A DNA stretch of 64,000 nt from Sphingomonas phyllosphaerae (GCA_036946405.1 JAQIJC010000001.1:2617501-2681500), one strand, 5' to 3'; positions 43,872 to 54,393 are shown, counted from the stretch's first letter. Notes: generated by a model not told the origin, from the sequence alone. A program made the numbers and translations.

Positions 43872-44882
43872 ATGATCCAGACCAGCAGCACGGCCGCGCC
43901 GCTCATCGATGGCTTTGGCCGTACCATCCGATACTTGCGGGTTTCGGTCACCGATCGTTGCGACCTGCGCTGTCGCTATTGCATGGCGGAGCACATGACG
44001 TTCCTGCCGCGCGAGAAGATCGCGACGCTCGAAGAGCTGGCGATCATTGCCGAGCGCTTCATCGCGCGCGGGGTCCGAAAGGTCCGCCTGTCGGGCGGCG
44101 AGCCCTTGGTGCGACGCGACGTGTTGCAGCTCGTCCAGCGGCTCGGGCGTCATGTCGGCGGCGCGCTCGACGAGTTGACGATGACGACCAACGGTACGCG
44201 GCTGCGCGATCATGCGGCGGCGTTGCGAGAAGCGGGGCTGCGCCGGCTCAACGTCAGCATGGACAGCCGCGATCCCGATCGCTTCCGCCACATCACGCGA
44301 CACGGCGACGTCGCGCAGGTGCTCGACGGGATCGCCGCCGCGCGGGACGCCGGGCTTGCGGTCAAGATCAACATGGTCGCGCTGAAGGGTGTCAACGAGG
44401 ACGAGATCGCGACGATGCTCGCCTGGTGTGTCGGGGAGGGGCACGACCTGACCCTCATCGAAACCATGCCGATGGGTGCGATCGACGAGGATCGCACCGA
44501 TCGCTTCCTGCCGCTGACGGTCGTGAAGGAGCGGCTCGATGCGCGCTTTTCGCTGGCGCGCGATGCGGCGCAAACCGGCGGGCCGGCGCGTTACTGGCGC
44601 GTCGACGGCAGTACGACGCGGCTGGGGCTGATCTCGCCGCTGACGCAGAATTTCTGCGACGGCTGCAACCGTGTGCGCCTGACCACCGAGGGGCGGCTGT
44701 ACACCTGCCTCGGCCACGACGATCACCGCGACCTGCGCGCCGCACTGCGCGACGGCGGGGTGGACGCCCTCGATGCGGCAATTGAGGATGCGCTGACCAC
44801 CAAGCCGAAGCGCCACGATTTCCGGATCGGGCGCGGCGATGCGCCTGCGGTCGCGCGGCATATGAGCGTCACCGGCGGATGA
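43872..44882 (+). CDS. moaA: GTP 3',8-cyclase MoaA
   Basis: A 336-residue radical-SAM enzyme. The SAM cluster Cys30, Cys34 and Cys37 (CDLRCRYC) is followed by RLSGGEPLVRRD. The C-terminal GTP-site cluster is CDGCNRVRLTTEGRLYTC. The chain ends in the conserved Gly-Gly needed for activity. It converts GTP to the first intermediate of molybdopterin. No other moa gene is nearby. The stop overlaps nadK by 4 nt. Confidence 0.96.
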   Translation: MIQTSSTAAPLIDGFGRTIRYLRVSVTDRCDLRCRYCMAEHMTFLPREKIATLEELAIIAERFIARGVRKVRLSGGEPLVRRDVLQLVQRLGRHVGGALDELTMTTNGTRLRDHAAALREAGLRRLNVSMDSRDPDRFRHITRHGDVAQVLDGIAAARDAGLAVKINMVALKGVNEDEIATMLAWCVGEGHDLTLIETMPMGAIDEDRTDRFLPLTVVKERLDARFSLARDAAQTGGPARYWRVDGSTTRLGLISPLTQNFCDGCNRVRLTTEGRLYTCLGHDDHRDLRAALRDGGVDALDAAIEDALTTKPKRHDFRIGRGDAPAVARHMSVTGG

Positions 44883-45658
44883 GCCTCTATCCCCGGCGGG
44901 CGCTGGTCGCCTCGCCCACCGCCCCGGCGCAGGCCGCGCGCGCCGAACTGGCCGATGCTTGGGACTGGTGCCCGCTCGAAGAGGCGGATCTGGTCGTCGC
45001 GCTGGGCGGCGACGGCTTCATGCTCCAGACGCTGCACCTGCTGCTCGAACGGCGCCGGGCGATCGTGCCGGTGTTCGGGATGAACCTCGGGACGGTCGGG
45101 TTCCTGATGAACGAATGGCGGCGCCACGATCTCGACGGACGGATCGAGCGCGCGCGCGCGTTCAAGGTCACGCCGCTGACCGCCACCGCGACCGGCTTCG
45201 ACGGCGGCGTGCATACCCTGCCCGCGATCAACGAAGTGTCGTTGCTGCGCGAGACGCGGCAGACCGCCAGGCTGGAAGTGCGGGTCAACGATCGCGTCGT
45301 GCTGGAGGAATTGTCCTGCGACGGCATCCTCGTCGCCACGCCCGCGGGGTCGACGGCGTACAATCTGTCGGCGCACGGTCCGATCCTCCCGCTCGGTTCG
45401 CAGATGCTCGCGCTGACCCCGATCAGCGCGTTTCGCCCGCGGCGGTGGCGCGGCGCGATCCTGCCCGACAAGACGCGCGTGTCGCTGCGCGTGCTGGAGG
45501 CCGGCAAGCGCCCCGTCTCGGCGGTCGCGGACCAGCGCGAGATCCGCAACGTCGCGCAGGTCGACATCGCGATGGACCGCGCGCGCGAGCTGACGTTGTT
45601 GTTCGATCCGGAGCATGCGCTCGACGATCGCATCACCATGGAGCAGTTCGTCGCATAA
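44879..45658 (+). CDS. nadK: NAD kinase
   Basis: A 259-residue kinase with ATP-binding GGDGF, GMNLGTVGFLMNE, AINEVSLLRE (NAD-binding NE), and the GSTAYNLSAHGPILP loop. It makes NADP from NAD. The ATG overlaps moaA (ATGA). A slightly short N-terminus, lacking the first strand region before ALVASP, is usual for alphaproteobacterial forms. Confidence 0.95.
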   Translation: MSLYPRRALVASPTAPAQAARAELADAWDWCPLEEADLVVALGGDGFMLQTLHLLLERRRAIVPVFGMNLGTVGFLMNEWRRHDLDGRIERARAFKVTPLTATATGFDGGVHTLPAINEVSLLRETRQTARLEVRVNDRVVLEELSCDGILVATPAGSTAYNLSAHGPILPLGSQMLALTPISAFRPRRWRGAILPDKTRVSLRVLEAGKRPVSAVADQREIRNVAQVDIAMDRARELTLLFDPEHALDDRITMEQFVA

Positions 45659-45681
45659 GTCGCAAAGATGAAATAAGGGTC

Positions 45682-45709
45682 TTGCGCGGTCAAAATCCCG
45701 CTTTATAGA
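45682..45709 (+). promoter_or_regulatory. Predicted promoter for tRNA-Asn
   Basis: TTGCGC (45682-45687) and TATAGA (45704-45709) are 16 bp apart. This AT-richer patch follows nadK and precedes the tRNA by 25 bp, which fits a short 5' leader removed by RNase P. Confidence 0.45.
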
Positions 45710-45734
45710 CCCCCTCCACGACGTTGAACGACGT

Positions 45735-45809
45735 TCCCTGATAGCTCAGCGGTAGAGCTCTCGACTGTTAATCGAGCGGCCGTAGGTTCGAATCCTACTC
45801 AGGGAGCCA
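45735..45809 (+). tRNA. tRNA-Asn (anticodon GTT)
   Basis: A 75-nt cloverleaf. Acceptor TCCCTGA pairs with TCAGGGA. The anticodon stem CTCGA/TCGAG encloses loop CTGTTAA (anticodon GTT). The T-loop is TTCGAAT with stem GTAGG/CCTAC. CCA is encoded. Confidence 0.97.
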
Positions 45810-45998
45810 CCTCTTTCCGGCAATGCGGAGATCGAGGGGTTCGGGCGTTTCGTGGCCTTTATTCGCACCGGAAATTGCCACGGATCGGCCGGTTCACGGC
45901 TTCTCCTGACACCGGAGCGATTTCGTTCATCGCACGTTCCACTCATCTCGGCTATGCGACGGCTCGTCGCACCGCCCGGGTGCGTTGGAGAGTACGCC

Positions 45999-46607
45999 AT
46001 GATGATGAAGTTCGGTCGCTCGGCGATGGTGGTGGCCCTGGCGGCCAGCACGACGCTGGTCGCGGCCTGCGCGACCGAGACTGCCTATCGGCCCGCCACC
46101 GGCAGCGGCTTTTACCGCACCGGCTATAGCGACCTGCGGATCGAACCGAACCGCTATCGCGTGACCTTCGCCGGCAACACCGTCACCGATCGTGACGTGG
46201 TCGAGCGCTACCTGCTGTTCCGTTCTGCCGAGCTGACGCTGCAGAACGGCTACGACTATTTCGTGATGGCCGATCGCGATACCGATCGTCAGGCGCGTAC
46301 CTATTCGACGCCCGGCTTCGGCGGCGGCTGGGGCCCGGGCTTCGGCGCGTTCGGCGGCGGCCTGTGGGGTCCGCGCTGGGGCTTCTACGGCCGCGGCTTC
46401 GGCTATCGCGCCTGGGACCCGTTCTGGGGTGGCCCGTGGGGCGGCTTCGGGGGTGGTCAGGACATTCGCACCGTCGATCGCTACGAAGCCTCGGCCGAGA
46501 TCGTGATGTTCAAGGGCACGCCCGATCGCGGCAATGTCCGCGCCTTCAACGCCCGCGCGGTGGTCGATTCGATCGGCCCGACGATCCGGCTGCCCAAGGC
46601 GTCCTGA
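45999..46607 (+). CDS. Exported lipoprotein, CC0125-like family
   Basis: A 202-residue protein. A signal peptide with lipobox LVAAC (about 22-26) is followed by YRPATGSGFYRTGYSDLRIE and NRYRVTFAGNTVTDRDVVER, the pattern of the CC0125/CC1285 lipoproteins of Caulobacter and sphingomonads. Residues about 105-160 form a Gly/Trp/Phe-rich repeat region (GFGGGW, GPGFGAFGGG, GGPWGGFGGG). Function unknown; probably envelope-associated. A TTGGAG site precedes the ATG. A longer reading to 45852 overlaps untranslated sequence. Confidence 0.85.
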   Translation: MMMKFGRSAMVVALAASTTLVAACATETAYRPATGSGFYRTGYSDLRIEPNRYRVTFAGNTVTDRDVVERYLLFRSAELTLQNGYDYFVMADRDTDRQARTYSTPGFGGGWGPGFGAFGGGLWGPRWGFYGRGFGYRAWDPFWGGPWGGFGGGQDIRTVDRYEASAEIVMFKGTPDRGNVRAFNARAVVDSIGPTIRLPKAS

Positions 46608-46619
46608 CGCTCGCACGAC

Positions 46620-46650
46620 CGGGGCATCGGTTCGGGTGACCGATGCCCCG
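46620..46650 (+). terminator. Strong intrinsic terminator hairpin
   Basis: GGGGCATCGGT (46621-46631) and ACCGATGCCCC (46639-46649) make a perfect stem, extended by one C-G pair, with a 7-nt loop. GTTTCCC follows on the plus strand. It lies in the 54-bp gap after the lipoprotein gene and before the convergent SulP stop, so it likely ends the rightward transcript. Confidence 0.7.
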
Positions 46651-46661
46651 TTTCCCTGCGA

Positions 46662-48146
46662 TCAGTGCGGGGTAATGCCGAGCTCGACCCCGGTCTTGTC
46701 GTGGAGCGCGAAGCGGTCGACCAGATCGGCGCTGGCCTCGTTGTAACCGACGACCTCTACCAATGCGCCATCGCGCCTCAGCCGCGCGACGATCTTGTCG
46801 AGCGCGGCGACCGCCGAGATGTCCCAGAAGTGCGCCGCGGACACGTCGATCACGACCGCCCGCCCCTGCTCCGCCGCAAAGGCGCGCGTGAACAGGTCGA
46901 CCGAAGCGAAGAAGATGTTACCGCGCACCCGGTAGCGAACCGGATCGCCGGGCTCGCGTGCGACCGCAAACATTCGCCGGACCTTGCCCGCGAAGAAGAT
47001 CCCCGACAGCAGCACGCCCGCCGCCACGCCCTGTGCGAGATCGCGGGTCGCGACCACCACCGCCACCGTGACCAGCATCACGATCGACGAGGTCGGCGGA
47101 TGCCGGCGCAGGTTGGGGATCGAATTCCAGCTGAACGTCCCGATCGACACCATCACCATCACCGCGACCAGCGCCGGCATCGGCACGCGCCCGACCACCG
47201 GCCCCAGCACCGCGAGCAGGAACAGCAGGAACGCGCCGGCGACGAACGTCGACAATCGCTTGCGCCCGCCCGAGGTGACGTTGATGACCGATTGCCCGAT
47301 CATCGCGCATCCGCCCATTCCGCCGACCAGCGCGGCGGCCAGATTCGCCCCGCCCTGCCCCATACACTCGCGACGCTTGTCGCTGTCGGTATCGGTCATG
47401 TCGTCGACGATCTGCGCGGTCAGCATCGACTCGAGCAGGCCCACCGCCGCCATCGTCAGCGAATAGGGCAGAATGATCCGGAGCGTGTCGAGCGTCAGCG
47501 GCACCTGCGGAACGGTCAGCGACGGCAAACCCTCCGGCAGCCGCCCCATGTCACCGACGGTGCGCACCGGCAGGCCGAGCATGATCGCGAGCACCGTCAG
47601 CACGACGATCGCCACCAGCGGCGACGGAACCGCCTTCGTCACGCGCGGCAGCAGGTAGATGATCGCCAGCCCGCCCGCGACCAGTGCGTAGCTGTGCCAA
47701 CTCACGCCGATCAGCTGCGGCAGCTGCGCCATGAAGATCAGGATCGCCAGCGCGTTGACGAAACCGGTGATGACCGAGCGCGAGACGAACTGCATCAGCA
47801 GGTCGAGCCGCAGCAGCCCCGCGACGATCTGGATGCCCCCCATCAGGATCGTCGCGGCAAACAGATAGTCGACGCCATGGTCGCGCACCAGCGGCGTAAC
47901 GACGACCGCGACCGCGGCGGTCGCGGCGGAGATCATCGCCGGGCGGCCACCAAGCAGCGAGATCGTGAGCGCAATCGCGATCGAGGCATAAAGCCCGACG
48001 CGCGGGTCGACGCCGGCGATGATCGAAAAGCCGATCGCCTCGGGGATCAGCGCGAGCGCGACGACCACGCCGGCGAGGATTTCGCGGCGCGCCTCGCCCG
48101 CATCCGCGCACCACGCGGATCGAAAACGGTAAGTGATGTTGGTCAT
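46662..48146 (-). CDS. SulP-family anion transporter with STAS domain
   Basis: A 494-residue transporter with 10 or more helices. [20 protein letters not shown] is the family signature in helix 1, and [20 protein letters not shown] is the central motif. A C-terminal STAS domain (about 400-490) includes [20 protein letters not shown]. SulP proteins carry sulfate, bicarbonate or other anions; the substrate cannot be told here and no carbonic anhydrase or sulfate gene is adjacent. Confidence 0.92.
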   Translation of the reverse strand: MTNITYRFRSAWCADAGEARREILAGVVVALALIPEAIGFSIIAGVDPRVGLYASIAIALTISLLGGRPAMISAATAAVAVVVTPLVRDHGVDYLFAATILMGGIQIVAGLLRLDLLMQFVSRSVITGFVNALAILIFMAQLPQLIGVSWHSYALVAGGLAIIYLLPRVTKAVPSPLVAIVVLTVLAIMLGLPVRTVGDMGRLPEGLPSLTVPQVPLTLDTLRIILPYSLTMAAVGLLESMLTAQIVDDMTDTDSDKRRECMGQGGANLAAALVGGMGGCAMIGQSVINVTSGGRKRLSTFVAGAFLLFLLAVLGPVVGRVPMPALVAVMVMVSIGTFSWNSIPNLRRHPPTSSIVMLVTVAVVVATRDLAQGVAAGVLLSGIFFAGKVRRMFAVAREPGDPVRYRVRGNIFFASVDLFTRAFAAEQGRAVVIDVSAAHFWDISAVAALDKIVARLRRDGALVEVVGYNEASADLVDRFALHDKTGVELGITPH

Positions 48147-48332
48147 GAGCCTGTTGAAACCACGACACGCATCGGCGTCCGCACGGGACGCTGTAAGTCA
48201 GAACGATACGTGCAGGTTGCCCGGCGGATCGGCGGCCGGGATAGCCACCCGGATTTGCACCGGGTCCATGCGGATGCCGGTGCCTTTAGGCGCGTTCGGG
48301 CGGTCGGGGCAAGAGGGCGAAGCACACTAGCG
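48147..48332. other. Intergenic region upstream of sulP; possible coding remnant
   Basis: No standard gene fits. On the minus strand one frame reads RMDPVQIRVAIPAADPPG then NLHVSF and a stop near 48207, which looks like a protein C-terminus, but the frame is closed upstream by a TAG and has only a weak internal ATG. It may be a decayed gene tail or a chance reading. The sulP promoter should lie here but I cannot place it. Confidence 0.3.
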
Positions 48333-48437
48333 GTCGCCCCGGAATTGATCCGGGGCCCCGCTTCTACCGTGCGCGAGATGAGAAAGCGGGATCCCGGATC
48401 AAGGCTCCGCTGAGCTTGCCGACGGGTCCGGGATGAC
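48333..48437. repeat. Composite CCGGAATTGATCCGG repeat between secA and sulP
   Basis: The left part is a hairpin CCCCGGA (48337-48343), ATTGA, TCCGGGG (48349-48355). The right part runs GGGATCCCGGATCAAG to GGGTCCGGGATGAC. It opens GGTCGCC and closes GGGATGAC, the same layout as the 28801 element, and fills most of the space after the secA stop. Confidence 0.65.
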
Positions 48438-48460
48438 GTTTGATGGACGCCCGCCTTACC

Positions 48461-51196
48461 TCACGCCGCGCCGTGGCAATGCTTGTACTTGCGCCCGGAG
48501 CCGCACGGGCACGGCGCGTTGCGGCTGACCAGACCCTCCCAGCTCGCCGGATCGTCGCCAAGATCGGCGGCGGTCGGCTGCGGGATCTGCAGCGGCGGGA
48601 TCGTCGTCGTCACCAGCCCGCGCGTACCCGCGTCGATGTCATTGGAATTGTCCTCGCCGGTGAACGGGTCGAAGTGCGTGGTGATGAAGTCCGGCAAATC
48701 GGGCAGCGGCGGCGGCGCCTGCATCTGGAACTGCGCGAAGGCGATCGTCCGCGTCACGTCCTCACGGATCGCGTCGAGCATCCGCTGGAAGAGGTTAAAC
48801 GCCTCCTGCTTATACTCGTTGATCGGCGTCTTCTGCGCATAGGCGCGCAGGTGGACGACCTGACGCAGTGCGTCGAGCATCGCGAGATGCTCCTTCCAGT
48901 GATGGTCGAGATTCTGGAGGAGGATCGACTTCTCGACCTGCGTCCAGGTCGCGGTGTCCAGCTCGGCGGCTTTGGCCTCGACCATCGCGTCGGCTTCGGC
49001 GAGAACCCGCTCGGTGACGATCTCGGGATCGAGCGCATCCTCGTTGAGCCAGTCGTCGATCGGCGGGGCAATGTTGAGCACCTCGGCGAGCCGCGTCTTC
49101 ATCCCCTCGACATCCCATTGTTCGGGATAGGAATTGGGCGGGCATGCCTCGCCGACGATTGCATTGACCGTCTCGGCGCGCATATCGGTCACCACGTCGC
49201 CGACCGTATCGGCATCCATGATGTCGGCGCGCTGCTCGTAGATTACCTTGCGCTGATCGTTCATCACGTCGTCATATTCGACGACCTGCTTGCGGATGTC
49301 GTAGTTGCGCGCCTCGACCTTCTTCTGCGCGGTCTCGATCGCCTTGGTCAGCCACTTGCTGCCGATCGCCTCGCCATCGTTGATGTTGTTGCGCATCATC
49401 TTGGCGAAGAGCGTATCGGGTCCGAAAATACGCAGCAGATCGTCGTCGAGCGACAGATAGAAGCGGCTGAGACCCGGATCGCCCTGCCGGCCCGAACGAC
49501 CGCGTAGCTGGTTGTCGATCCGACGGCTCTCGTGTCGCTCGGTCGCGAGCACGAACAGGCCGCCGGCCTCCAGCACCTTCTGCTTCTCGACCGCGATCTC
49601 GGCGCGGATCTGCTCGATCGCCGCCTCGCGCTCCGGCCCCCCGGGCATCCCGGCGAGTTCGTCCTCGACGCGCATCTCGAGGTTGCCGCCGAGCTGGATG
49701 TCGGTGCCGCGGCCCGCCATGTTGGTGGCGATCGTCACCGCGCCGAGCCGTCCGGCCTGCGCGACGATATGCGCCTCGCGCTCGTGATAGCGCGCATTGA
49801 GCACCGAGTGATCGACGCCTTCCTGCCGCAGGAACTCGCTCAGCAACTCGGATTTTTCGATCGACACCGTGCCGACCAGCACCGGCTGGCCCGTCTCGGC
49901 ATGTTCGCGGATCTTCTTGGCGATCGCGCGGAACTTGTCCTGCGTGTCCTTGTAGAATTCGTCCTCTTCGTCGACGCGGTGCACCGGCTTGTTGGTCGGG
50001 ATCGTGACGACGTTCATCTTGTAGATGTCATAGAATTCCGCGGCCTCGGTCGCGGCGGTGCCGGTCATCCCCGCCAGCTTCGGGTACATGCGGAAATAGT
50101 TCTGGAAGGTGATCGAGGCCATCGTCTGGTTCTCGGGCTCGATCTGCACGCCCTCCTTCGCCTCGACCGCCTGATGCAGACCGTCCGACCAACGGCGCCC
50201 GTCCATCATGCGCCCGGTAAACTCGTCGATGATGACGACCTTGCCATCCTTGACGATATAGTCGGTGTCGCGCTTGAACATCGCGTTCGCACGCAGCGCC
50301 TGGTTCAGGTGGTGGACGACCTGCGTGTTCTCAAAGTCGTACAGGTTCGCGCCCTGCAACAGCCCGGCGGCCTCGAGCATCCGCTCGGCGCGCTCCGTCC
50401 CGTCTTCGGTCAGGACGATCGACTTCTGCTTCTCGTCCTTCTCGTAATCCTCCTCGGTCAGCTGCTTCACGATCGCGTCGACGCCGATGTACAGCTCGGA
50501 CTTGTCGTCGGTCGGGCCGGAGATGATGAGCGGGGTGCGCGCCTCGTCGATCAGCACCGAGTCGACCTCGTCGACGATCGCCATCGCGAACGCGCGCTGC
50601 ACCATCTGGCTGCGCTCATACTTCATGTTGTCGCGCAAATAGTCGAAGCCGAATTCGTTGTTCGTGCCATAGGTTATGTCGGCGGCGTAGGCGTTGCGGC
50701 GCTCTTCGTCCGACAGGTTCGGCACGATCACCCCGGTGGTCAGCCCGAGGAAACGGTAGACGCGGCCCATCCAGTCGGCGTCGCGGCTGGCGAGATAGTC
50801 GTTGACGGTGATGACGTGGACGCCCTCACCCGGAAGCGCGTTGAGATAGGTGGCGAGCGTCGCGACCAGCGTCTTGCCCTCGCCGGTGCGCATCTCGGCG
50901 ATCTCGCCGCGATGAAGCACGATGCCACCGATCATCTGCACGTCATAGTGACGCTGCCCCAGCACGCGCTTGGCCGCCTCGCGCACGGTCGCGAACGCCT
51001 CGGGGAGCAACTGGTCGAGCGTCTCGCCGTTCGCCAGCCGTTCGCGGAACAGCACCGTCTGATGGGACAGCGTGGCGTCGTCCATGGCCTGCAGCGTCGG
51101 CTCGAACGAGGCGATCTTGGCGAGGATCGGGTTGAGCGACTTGACGTAACGGTCGTTGGACGAACCGAAGAGCGATTTGGCAATACCGCCGAACAT
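48461..51196 (-). CDS. secA: Preprotein translocase ATPase SecA
   Basis: A 911-residue motor. Walker [14 protein letters not shown], Walker [16 protein letters not shown], motif [11 protein letters not shown] and [10 protein letters not shown] are all present. The C-terminus has the zinc and SecB-binding tail [13 protein letters not shown]. It drives secreted proteins through SecYEG. The ATG at 51196 follows AGGATC; a longer reading to 51586 is an artefact of an open frame. Confidence 0.98.
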   Translation of the reverse strand: MFGGIAKSLFGSSNDRYVKSLNPILAKIASFEPTLQAMDDATLSHQTVLFRERLANGETLDQLLPEAFATVREAAKRVLGQRHYDVQMIGGIVLHRGEIAEMRTGEGKTLVATLATYLNALPGEGVHVITVNDYLASRDADWMGRVYRFLGLTTGVIVPNLSDEERRNAYAADITYGTNNEFGFDYLRDNMKYERSQMVQRAFAMAIVDEVDSVLIDEARTPLIISGPTDDKSELYIGVDAIVKQLTEEDYEKDEKQKSIVLTEDGTERAERMLEAAGLLQGANLYDFENTQVVHHLNQALRANAMFKRDTDYIVKDGKVVIIDEFTGRMMDGRRWSDGLHQAVEAKEGVQIEPENQTMASITFQNYFRMYPKLAGMTGTAATEAAEFYDIYKMNVVTIPTNKPVHRVDEEDEFYKDTQDKFRAIAKKIREHAETGQPVLVGTVSIEKSELLSEFLRQEGVDHSVLNARYHEREAHIVAQAGRLGAVTIATNMAGRGTDIQLGGNLEMRVEDELAGMPGGPEREAAIEQIRAEIAVEKQKVLEAGGLFVLATERHESRRIDNQLRGRSGRQGDPGLSRFYLSLDDDLLRIFGPDTLFAKMMRNNINDGEAIGSKWLTKAIETAQKKVEARNYDIRKQVVEYDDVMNDQRKVIYEQRADIMDADTVGDVVTDMRAETVNAIVGEACPPNSYPEQWDVEGMKTRLAEVLNIAPPIDDWLNEDALDPEIVTERVLAEADAMVEAKAAELDTATWTQVEKSILLQNLDHHWKEHLAMLDALRQVVHLRAYAQKTPINEYKQEAFNLFQRMLDAIREDVTRTIAFAQFQMQAPPPLPDLPDFITTHFDPFTGEDNSNDIDAGTRGLVTTTIPPLQIPQPTAADLGDDPASWEGLVSRNAPCPCGSGRKYKHCHGAA

Positions 51197-51285
51197 GGGC
51201 GTGATCCTGTATCTGGAAACGGCGCGGCGGCACCAGTGTCGGGCGGCCGCGCGGAAATAAGTGGCGTGACGAAACTGACGCCGCG

Positions 51286-51552
51286 CTATTCGCGCCGGCG
51301 ACCCGCGAAGATCGGCTCGACCGCGACCAGCGCCAGAACGCGCAATTGCGGCGCACCGCTGCTGTCCACGAGTGTTGCACGCGGTTGCGCGGGACGGGTG
51401 GCAAGGCGGCGCGCGGCGGAGGCGATCGCTGCGGCCTTCACCTGCTGCGCTACCGCTTGGGCAACCTGCGGCTGACGCGCCGCTGCCCCGACGCCGGTCA
51501 GCGCGGAAAGCAACGCGGAAAGGATGAGCAGCAGATTCACGACGCCGGACAT
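51286..51552 (-). CDS. Small exported hypothetical protein
   Basis: About 88 residues starting [20 protein letters not shown], a signal peptide or membrane anchor, then Ala/Gln-rich [20 protein letters not shown] and a C-terminal [19 protein letters not shown]. It lies upstream of secA on the same strand. No family is recognised and no strong ribosome site is visible, so it may be spurious. Confidence 0.45.
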   Translation of the reverse strand: MSGVVNLLLILSALLSALTGVGAAARQPQVAQAVAQQVKAAAIASAARRLATRPAQPRATLVDSSGAPQLRVLALVAVEPIFAGRRRE

Positions 51553-51598
51553 AGGATGCACGCGCGGGCACGTCCACCGCCCCCACGCGGGTAAACCA

Positions 51599-52462
51599 TC
51601 AATTTGACGGCGGAAGCAACGTCGTCCACTCGGCCACAAGGACCCGCGCCGCCTTGTTCACGCCATCCTTGTCTCGCGCCGGGATAAAGTGTTGACCGGA
51701 GTCGCACGCCGTCGGCCTCGGATACTTCTTCGCTTCTTCCGCCCACTCGCCGCTTATCGCCACCGTGCAGTTCGTTGGCACGCCACTCGCGTCGACCGTC
51801 TGCCGCGCCTCCCGCATCGACAACAGGCGACTCCCGACCGGTACGGCAGGCATCGGCGGCGGGGTGTCGCCGTTGCGGATCACGAAATCCGATCGCATCC
51901 GAAAGCGCCCGGCCACTTTCAGGCTTGCGCGCAAGCCGGCCGGGTTGAAGCCGGAACCGCCGCATCTGGTCAGATCGCCCGTTTGCGGTTTGCCATCCGC
52001 GATGATCTCGCACCCCGCGATGGTGTCGTCCGCGGCGATCGTCATGATCGTGGCGAAATCAACCGGCCCAGACGGTTGTCGATTGTCGCCGTCTTCCGGC
52101 AGCACCCAGCGGATCGGAAAAGTCACCTCACTCGCGATCGCCCGGTCCTTCGCGTCGCGGGCCGGCGTGAACCGGCCCCTCGCCAGGATCAAGTCACACG
52201 TGCCCTTTTCCAGCGTCGGTGATCCGATCGAGATGTCGATACGGCATCCCGTCGGGTGCCCGGTCGCGTCCACCGCGACGATCGCGACCACCCGCCCCTG
52301 CTCGCCGGCGCGGATCGCCGCCGGCGGATAATTGTCGGCACCGATTTATTCGACGACATCCACCGGCACCGCTTCCTTCACCATGCGCGGCGCGTCCTTG
52401 CCCGCCACCGGCACCGCCACTGCCGCCACAAACAGCGCCGCCACCCACTCCTTGAACCGCAT
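51599..52462 (-). pseudogene. TonB C-terminal-like exported protein with in-frame stop
   Basis: A signal-peptide start (MRFKEWVAALFVAAVAVPVA) reads through VKEAVPVDVVE to a TAA at 52346-52348 (codon 39). The same frame continues without a break as IGADNYPPAAIRAGEQG and on for 249 codons, giving a TonB-C-like repeat (YPPAAIRAGEQGRVVAIVAV, CRIDISIGSPTLEKGTC) and a second weaker copy ending WTTLLPPSN. One nonsense codon therefore splits an otherwise intact gene. It may be a recent pseudogene, a sequencing error, or restart at GTG 52291 without a signal peptide. It is divergent from argJ. Confidence 0.8.
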
Positions 52463-52513
52463 CGCGTCACCATCCCCCTTTGCGTGCCCCGGCGGCAAAG
52501 CTAAGGCGACGCC

Positions 52514-53740
52514 ATGTCGACGTCCATCTCCCCGCTCGCCACGCCGTTCCCCGAAATGGCGACCATCGCCGGTGTCACGCTGCGCGTCGCCCGCGCGCGC
52601 TACAAGGAATGGGACCGCACCGATCTGACCTTCGCCGAGCTGGCGCCGGGCACCACCGTCGCGGGCGTGCTGACGCAAAGCAAATGCCCCTCGCCCGAGG
52701 TCGAATGGTGCCGCAAGGCGCTGGTGCTCGGCGAGGCGCGCGCGCTGGTCGTCAACGCCGGCAACTCCAACGCCTTCACCGGCCATCGCGGGCGCGAGGC
52801 GGTCGAGGCGATCGCCGCGCAGACCGCGCAGGCGCTCGGCTGCCGCCCATCGGACGTGTTCGTCGCCTCGACCGGGGTGATCGGCGTGCCGCTGCCGATC
52901 GACAAGGCGCAGGCCGGGCTCGCCGCCGCCTTCGCCGCGCCGGAAGCGGACTGGCGCGCCGCGGCGGAGACGATCGGCACCACCGACACCTACGCCAAGG
53001 GCGCGAGCGCGACCGCGGTGGTCGACGGCCGCACGATCACGATCGCCGCGATCATCAAGGGCTCGGGGATGATCGCGCCCGACATGGCGACGATGCTCGG
53101 CTTCATCTTCACCGACGCCGCGGTCGAGGCACCGTTTCTGCAGGCGGCGCTGTCGGCGGCCAACACGCGCACCTTCTCGTGCATTACCGTCGACGGCGAC
53201 ACCTCGACCAGCGACACGGTGCTGGCGTTCGCGACCGGTGCGGCGGGCAACACGCCGCTTTCCGGTGACGACAGCGACGGTGCGGACGCGTTCCGCGCGG
53301 CGCTGGCCGATGTCTGCCGCCAACTCGCGCTGCTGGTGGTCCGCGACGGCGAGGGTGCGACCAAACTGATCGAGGTGACCATCGAGGGCGCGGAAAGCGA
53401 CCGCTCGGCGCATCGCATCGCGATGTCGATCGCCAACTCGCCGCTGGTCAAGACCGCGATCGCGGGCGAGGACGCCAATTGGGGCCGGGTCGTGATGGCG
53501 GTCGGCAAGGCCGGCGAACCCGCCGAGCGCGACCGGCTGGCGATCCGCTTCGGCGCGACGCAGGTGGCGGAGGCGGGCCTCGCGGTGACCGGCTATGACG
53601 AGGCGCCGGTCGCCGCGCATCTGAAGGGACAGGAGGTCGAGATCGGGGTCGACCTTGGGTTCGGCGACGGCCGCGCCACGGTGTGGACCTGCGACCTGAC
53701 CCACGGCTACATCTCGATCAACGCCGATTACCGGAGCTAG
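52514..53740 (+). CDS. argJ: Bifunctional ornithine acetyltransferase / N-acetylglutamate synthase
   Basis: A 408-residue precursor. The self-cleavage site is Ala192-Thr193 in KGSGMIAPDMATML (182-195), which yields alpha and beta chains with Thr193 as nucleophile. NSNAFTGHRG, ASTGVIGVPLP and NSPLVKTAIAGEDANWGRV are also family motifs. It recycles the acetyl group in arginine synthesis. The canonical Asn after Pro in the cleavage motif is Asp here, a known mild variation. The GST gene follows by 8 nt. Confidence 0.96.
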   Translation: MSTSISPLATPFPEMATIAGVTLRVARARYKEWDRTDLTFAELAPGTTVAGVLTQSKCPSPEVEWCRKALVLGEARALVVNAGNSNAFTGHRGREAVEAIAAQTAQALGCRPSDVFVASTGVIGVPLPIDKAQAGLAAAFAAPEADWRAAAETIGTTDTYAKGASATAVVDGRTITIAAIIKGSGMIAPDMATMLGFIFTDAAVEAPFLQAALSAANTRTFSCITVDGDTSTSDTVLAFATGAAGNTPLSGDDSDGADAFRAALADVCRQLALLVVRDGEGATKLIEVTIEGAESDRSAHRIAMSIANSPLVKTAIAGEDANWGRVVMAVGKAGEPAERDRLAIRFGATQVAEAGLAVTGYDEAPVAAHLKGQEVEIGVDLGFGDGRATVWTCDLTHGYISINADYRS

Positions 53741-53748
53741 GCCGCGCG

Positions 53749-54360
53749 ATGCTGACGATCTGGGGCCGACTCAATTCGCACAACGTCAAGAAGGTCGTCT
53801 GGCTCGCCGAGGAGCTGGGGCTGACCTACCAGCGCCACGATATCGGCGGTGCGTTCGGGATGGACAGCGCCTATCTGGCGAAGAACCCCAATGCGCTGAT
53901 CCCGACGATCGAGGACGGCGACGTCGTGCTGTGGGAGTCGAACGCGATCCTGCGCTACCTGGCGGCGCGGCACGGCGGCGACACGCTATGGCCCGCCGAT
54001 CCGGTGCAGCGCGCGCTGGCGGATCGCTGGATGGACTGGCAGTTCGGCTATGCCGAGGCGCAGCGACCGGCGTTCCATGGCCTCGTCCGCCGATCGCCCG
54101 AGCAGCGCGACGCTGCGGCGATCGAGCAGGCGACGGAAGCGTGCAACCGGATGATGACCGTGCTCGAAGCGACGCTGGCGACACAGAAGTGGCTGTCGGG
54201 CGACACTTTCGGCCTCGGCGACGTGCCGATGGGCGTGTACGCGCATACCTACTTCGCGCTCGGGCTGGCGCGCGGGCCGGTGCCGCATGTCGCGGACTGG
54301 TACGAGCGGCTCAAGACCCGGCCGGGCTATGCCGCGAACGTGATGATCCCGCTGACATAG
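53749..54360 (+). CDS. Glutathione S-transferase family protein
   Basis: A 203-residue protein: thioredoxin-like N-domain (about 1-80) with WGRLNSHNVKKVVWLAEELG, NALIPTIEDGDVVLWESNAI (cis-Pro and the glutathione-binding ES), and an all-helical C-domain. The Ser in RLNSHN is the candidate catalytic residue. It is close behind argJ and probably shares its transcript. The substrate is unknown. Confidence 0.92.
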   Translation: MLTIWGRLNSHNVKKVVWLAEELGLTYQRHDIGGAFGMDSAYLAKNPNALIPTIEDGDVVLWESNAILRYLAARHGGDTLWPADPVQRALADRWMDWQFGYAEAQRPAFHGLVRRSPEQRDAAAIEQATEACNRMMTVLEATLATQKWLSGDTFGLGDVPMGVYAHTYFALGLARGPVPHVADWYERLKTRPGYAANVMIPLT

Positions 54361-54393
54361 TGACGTTCCTGTCGCGGATCTTACGATATCGTT

